NCBI RefSeq assembly: GCF_921293095.1
Contig: NC_060251.1
Span: 62,141,585 to 62,205,584, forward strand
Length of the DNA: 64,000 bases
Reading direction: 5' to 3'
Source: Ischnura elegans
Taxonomy: Eukaryota; Arthropoda; Insecta; Odonata; Coenagrionidae
Below, piece after piece: positions 61,601 through 64,000 of the stretch; position 1 is the first letter of the stretch, and each line of letters begins with the position of its first letter. Position numbers and translations under genes: made by a program. The notes beneath the pieces were generated by a model. The model was not told the origin of the DNA. It was given only the letters and a program-made list of their open reading frames with translations, and did no database searches.

Positions 61601-64000
61601 TGGAAACTATAATCCCATTGTAGCTTTGCATTTAAATGCAAAAATAATCATCTGATCTGATCTTGCATCCGATTAATTTTTTTATGAAGATCGCGGAAAA
61701 CATCGGTTAAGTGTAAAACTCGTGCAAGGATAAGCCGCGGCTGGATAATCGGAAGTCTGCTGTAGTTCTTTTCTAAATAGATTATTTTATGACCATTGAA
61801 GAGCTGTGGATATACATCAATTATTGTCGTTATAATAATCTGATTTATCTCATTGTAAATTTCAATTATATTTTCCAGGGACATGTCTTTGTGGACATAC
61901 TCTGAAACATCTGCTGCTGTGGAAGTTGCTGATTTCTTGGAAGGATGTGTGAAAAATTGTAGAAAAATGTTATCTGCTAATCAGTGGGATTTACTGCTTT
62001 GCTCAATGGTAGCATGGGTGCAAAGTTTGGCAGCAATCTCTGAGAAGCACATTAATATTGATAGCACAAGAAGTAAGATCAGCCGTTTAGCATCTTAATA
62101 GCAATCATCTCTTGTAATGAAACTAAATTTTGGTACCCGAGTACAACTTCATTAAGTATCAATATTTTTCATTGTTTAGCTGTCATAGAAATGGTAGGTT
62201 TGAAATAAATTCATTATGGTGGAAATTGTAAATTACTTATGAACAAAGTATAAATTCCTGCGGGCGTGTGTAGCTAAGGGCTGAAGGAGAATGTAATTTC
62301 AGTTTTACTTATTGTCAATTCAAATTTTACAGTCCGAGTTACTGTTGAGACTTACAAGAGCTTAATAATGGTAAGAGTAGAGTTATTTTAACCGCATTGG
62401 GGCCCAAGGTTTGAGCTTGTCATCCAATAAGCATTTGTGTTTGATTTTTTTCCTACTATATTATTTTACTTTAAAATCATGTTTGCGTAATAGTGGTGTT
62501 TTCAAGTCTTCAATTGAAATAATTTTATTAATTCATTGTTGAACATTTTACTTTAGAGTGTTGGTGGCATTCCGTTGACCATGCAGCTTTGGCTTCATCC
62601 ATATTCCGCCTCGTTGCGACTGTTGTCGGGACTATTGAAGGAGTTAGATATACTCCTGTTGAAGGACCAAATGTGGATGACAAGGAGGAACAGTCGTTTT
62701 CGTCTTGCTTGCCGGAAGATCTTGTCTCTGAATGGAATGATGTGTATGCTGATGAAATTTATCACCCATTAATAAGGATGTTTTCCTTGATGACAGGTCT
62801 GTTGGTTTTTTTTTTTTTTTTTTTTGACGTTTCTAAGTCAAATTCAGCAGTTAATGGCTTTGACTTGATTAAAAGCAAGATATTAATTTTATGGCTATGG
62901 AAGGAGGAGAATTTTAAGGTTTGCTTTCGGTTTGCTTTTTCTGTTCTTGATATGTATTGCCCATTTCTTGAGAACATTAAAAATTACCTGTATGTTTGTT
63001 CATAGTGCATTTATAATTTTAGCATAAATACATAGTTACCTCTATATATCACATGTGAACAGCAGTAGATCCAGGATAGCAAAAAGGGGGGGAGGATTAA
63101 GGGGCTCTCCTTTCCTGTATGTATTCGAAAAGTGAACAAATTACCAATTTATCTCATGTAAATTGGATATAGCCTCTCTCTGGATCCACCACTGCATGTG
63201 GATATATACATATTTATTTATATATCTCTCAGAGTGCCCATTTGACTTTTTTGCTATGATTTCAGTTTCTACAATTCTCCATGCTTCCCTTCCTCCATTA
63301 TAAGCCACGCAGAGCTGTGCAAATGCCAAATTTGTAGTGCGAGTAGAGTCATCTAATGTTGAGTCTTTTTTTCAGCCACTACTGTAATTGACTTGACCCG
63401 AGTTTTGAAGAAGTTTTTTAGTTGAATTGTTGCCTTCATGTCAATTCAGCCCTAAGCTCGAGTGGCTCCCATGCCTCTTTGAAGGCCTTTATCAATTATG
63501 TATGGTTCGTTTCTTGGTGGAATGCAAAATTCCCAGCAATGCTGTGTTTGACATCTTCTGTGCACACACAAGTAACTTTTAAATATTGATCAATCATTTT
63601 TAAGGAATGTTTTTTAATCTGGTGAAATAAAAATTTTCACTCGAGAACTAAACATTTTCAATTTTTCCTGAAATTTTTAATTGTGAAGGGCCGAATGTGC
63701 CATTCTCCATATTTATTGTGCAATTTTCTGTACTTTATACAAAAAAGGTTTTGAATTAAACCAGTGTTTTTACATTTCAGATTGTAAAATGCAAAGGAAT
63801 ACTTCATGGGGTCATCTGGAAAACTTGCTTTTTGAGGATATTGTCAGTGCTCTTAGAGTAATTCCAGCAAACTGTCTATCAAAGTGCCCATTTCCATGTT
63901 TAGTGAACTATGAGAATGAGAACAGAGTGAGCTTCCTTGCCAGCGATTTAGTGGCTACTTTGAGGTCACCAGTGATCCCTCTCCAGACTGCTGCATATCT
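40630..64000 (+). CDS. LTN1: Listerin E3 ubiquitin ligase (partial, C-terminus off the right edge)
   Basis: Listerin ubiquitinates nascent chains stuck on 60S ribosomes after stalling. Eighteen exons join in frame (about 1,470 codons): 40630-40677, 40775-40969, 41067-41333, 41416-41531, 41606-41786, 43983-44156, 46856-47046, 51886-52021, 53145-53834, 53931-54162, 54644-54862, 56211-56983, 57061-57179, 57261-57402, 60310-60584, 61879-62072, 62557-62796, 63781 onward. The start MGGKHKQAQRTK then SGRSAELL matches human MGGKNKQRTKGN and SGRAAELL. The conserved N-terminal block includes TTKLKALQEFADLC, DADHRVREASHQA, KNLAPYLKALAGPW and DTYPPAASAARQAFQDAFPP. Then come HEAT-like helical repeats including SSKFWKYARH and LIPVLKDSFSEKKW, with LVSEWNDVY late. 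The RWD and RING domains (about the last 300 residues) are outside. Introns hold a foldback transposon and several MITEs, SINEs and LINE remnants. Confidence 0.95.
42240..43170 (-). mobile_element. Fossil LTR-retrotransposon fragment (Ty3/gypsy-like gag, possible LTR)
   Basis: The left half translates on the minus strand to pieces that resemble a gypsy-type gag region. The right part near 42930-43170 could be LTR-derived. The element is broken, with several breaks, and looks old; a MITE at 42755-42899 sits inside it. Confidence 0.4.
42755..42899. mobile_element. Short MITE, TA-flanked
   Basis: About 145 bases, with ends CCGCATTTATCTGAATATAG and the inverse CTATATTCGGAGAAATACGG, TA on both sides. 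The inner edges are C and G runs. No coding content. Confidence 0.75.
44437..45268. mobile_element. TTAA-type MITE
   Basis: TTAA at 44433-44436 and 45269-45272. Ends CCTTTTCCCTACCG and CGGTCTCGAAAGGG are an imperfect inverted pair. The left part repeats ACGTATATATACGT-type units. In LTN1 intron 6; related copies at 10122 and 25889. Confidence 0.75.
47117..47406. mobile_element. hAT MITE with exact duplication
   Basis: Exact 8-base duplication TCTTAGAA at 47109-47116 and 47407-47414. Ends CAGGGGTCTCCAAA and TTGGAGACCTCTG pair as inverted repeats. The edge text resembles widespread CAGGGGT-type hAT elements. Confidence 0.85.
47705..50759. mobile_element. 3.06 kb foldback DNA transposon
   Basis: Exact 8-base duplication GTACATAT (47697-47704, 50760-50767). 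Ends TAGGGCGGATCGG and CCGATCCGCCCTA. Inverted arms of about 630 bases (47705-48336 and 50127-50759) are nearly identical. The 1.8 kb centre holds decayed coding sequence on the plus strand: near 48420-48610 a piece with KYKPEALLKEHLKLCDIF and ACKCKK, then after a frame change RDRRTKLKMMAAGL. A later frame at 49584-49853 is of unknown kind. I do not recognise a transposase domain. The near-identical arms imply a young insertion in LTN1 intron 7. Confidence 0.88.
51140..51610 (-). pseudogene. LINE reverse-transcriptase C-terminal remnant
   Basis: Minus-strand translation gives KERCYFTLV, PHLEYALSIWEP, SELGWEPLETRRLYARLRLL and PHYISRSDRSD, a familiar non-LTR ORF2 tail of the CR1/jockey kind. 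Several stops interrupt it, so it is dead. Confidence 0.7.
55236..55461 (+). mobile_element. SINE-A copy
   Basis: Head TGGTAGCCCAGTGGGTAGAG, body GAGGTGGCTCAGGGAAAAG and tail CCAACCTTCGGGTTGAAA align with the copy at 20098-20335. In LTN1 intron 11. Confidence 0.7.
55632..55705 (+). repeat. tRNA-like SINE head, decayed
   Basis: Contains a good B box GGTTCAAGTCC followed by CCGGTG, with a poor A box upstream. Too degenerate for a tRNA gene. Confidence 0.35.
57850..58147 (-). mobile_element. SINE-B, most complete copy
   Basis: On the minus strand the head GGATCAGGTTGGTGTGGTGG leads into B box GGTTCAAATCC, then a 200-base body shared with 3262-3541, and ends near CCATACC. In LTN1 intron 14. Confidence 0.75.
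58450..59032. mobile_element. Tigger/pogo-like MITE
   Basis: Ends CAGTGAAACCTCGATATAAC and ATTTAACGAGGTTCCACTG, TA on both sides. No transposase frame. In LTN1 intron 14. Confidence 0.8.
59640..60060 (-). pseudogene. LINE ORF2 C-terminal remnant
   Basis: Minus-strand frames give HVSYGILFWG, then after a frameshift FFLQKKVVKAICRV, RPLFVCLCILTLPSIYI and HNHNTQSRYNIHT, the typical end of jockey-like reverse transcriptases. At least one frameshift is present. Confidence 0.75.
60633..61762. mobile_element. Tigger-like element, 1.13 kb
   Basis: Ends CACCATACTTCCGATTATCC and GGATAATCGGAAGTCTGCTG form an inverted pair, TA on both sides. The interior shows no intact transposase. In LTN1 intron 15. 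Confidence 0.75.
63060..63194. mobile_element. Short hAT-like MITE
   Basis: Ends CAGCAGTAGATCCAG and CTGGATCCACCACTG, flanked by CATGTGAA and CATGTGGA, an 8-base duplication with one mismatch. In LTN1 intron 17. Confidence 0.65.

Noticed and set aside
62799-62825. Long T run just after the exon 17 donor
   Set aside because: A simple homopolymer next to the donor; no sign that it is an acceptor tract or element tail.

Overview
This 64 kb window is nuclear DNA from an animal, most likely an arthropod and probably an insect. It is visibly AT-rich. The host genes are cut by GT-AG introns of about 75 bases to 6 kb, and the introns and spacers are full of tRNA-headed SINEs, LINE remnants and short inverted-repeat DNA transposons. 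I cannot name the species from sequence alone.

Six protein-coding genes are recognisable, all by conserved protein motifs. They alternate strand: POLQ (-, its polymerase half lies beyond the left edge), CHAF1B (+), PRDX4 (-), a CCDC181-like coiled-coil gene (+), PIGF (-) and LTN1 (+, its C-terminus lies beyond the right edge). They form three head-to-head pairs with compact shared upstream regions: POLQ/CHAF1B 694 bp, PRDX4/CCDC181-like 220 bp, PIGF/LTN1 397 bp. POLQ and CHAF1B both act on replicating or broken DNA, and their shared promoter holds a near-perfect E2F site. The PRDX4/CCDC181-like promoter holds an RFX-type X-box, which fits a ciliary or flagellar role for the coiled-coil gene. 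The other products are housekeeping proteins: PRDX4 in ER redox, PIGF in GPI-anchor synthesis, LTN1 in ribosome-associated quality control.

Layout: 1-11.8 kb POLQ helicase exons with MITEs and SINEs in the introns; 11.8-12.5 kb shared promoter; 12.5-21.8 kb CHAF1B, with a tRNA-headed inverted SINE composite and a hAT-like MITE in introns; 21.8-23.8 kb convergent spacer holding two adjacent perfect hairpins; 23.8-31.1 kb PRDX4 with a repeat-filled 6.3 kb intron; 31.3-34.9 kb CCDC181-like gene; 34.9-39.5 kb convergent spacer with nested transposons; 39.5-40.2 kb single-exon PIGF; 40.6-64 kb LTN1.

The most distinctive non-genic structures are a 3.06 kb foldback transposon with ~630 bp near-identical arms and a perfect 8 bp target duplication in an LTN1 intron, the two inverted tRNA-SINE composites, and the twin hairpins. 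Two POLQ introns use GC donors that the reading frame requires. I found no CRISPR array, rRNA gene or convincing functional tRNA gene, and no coherent new multi-gene system.
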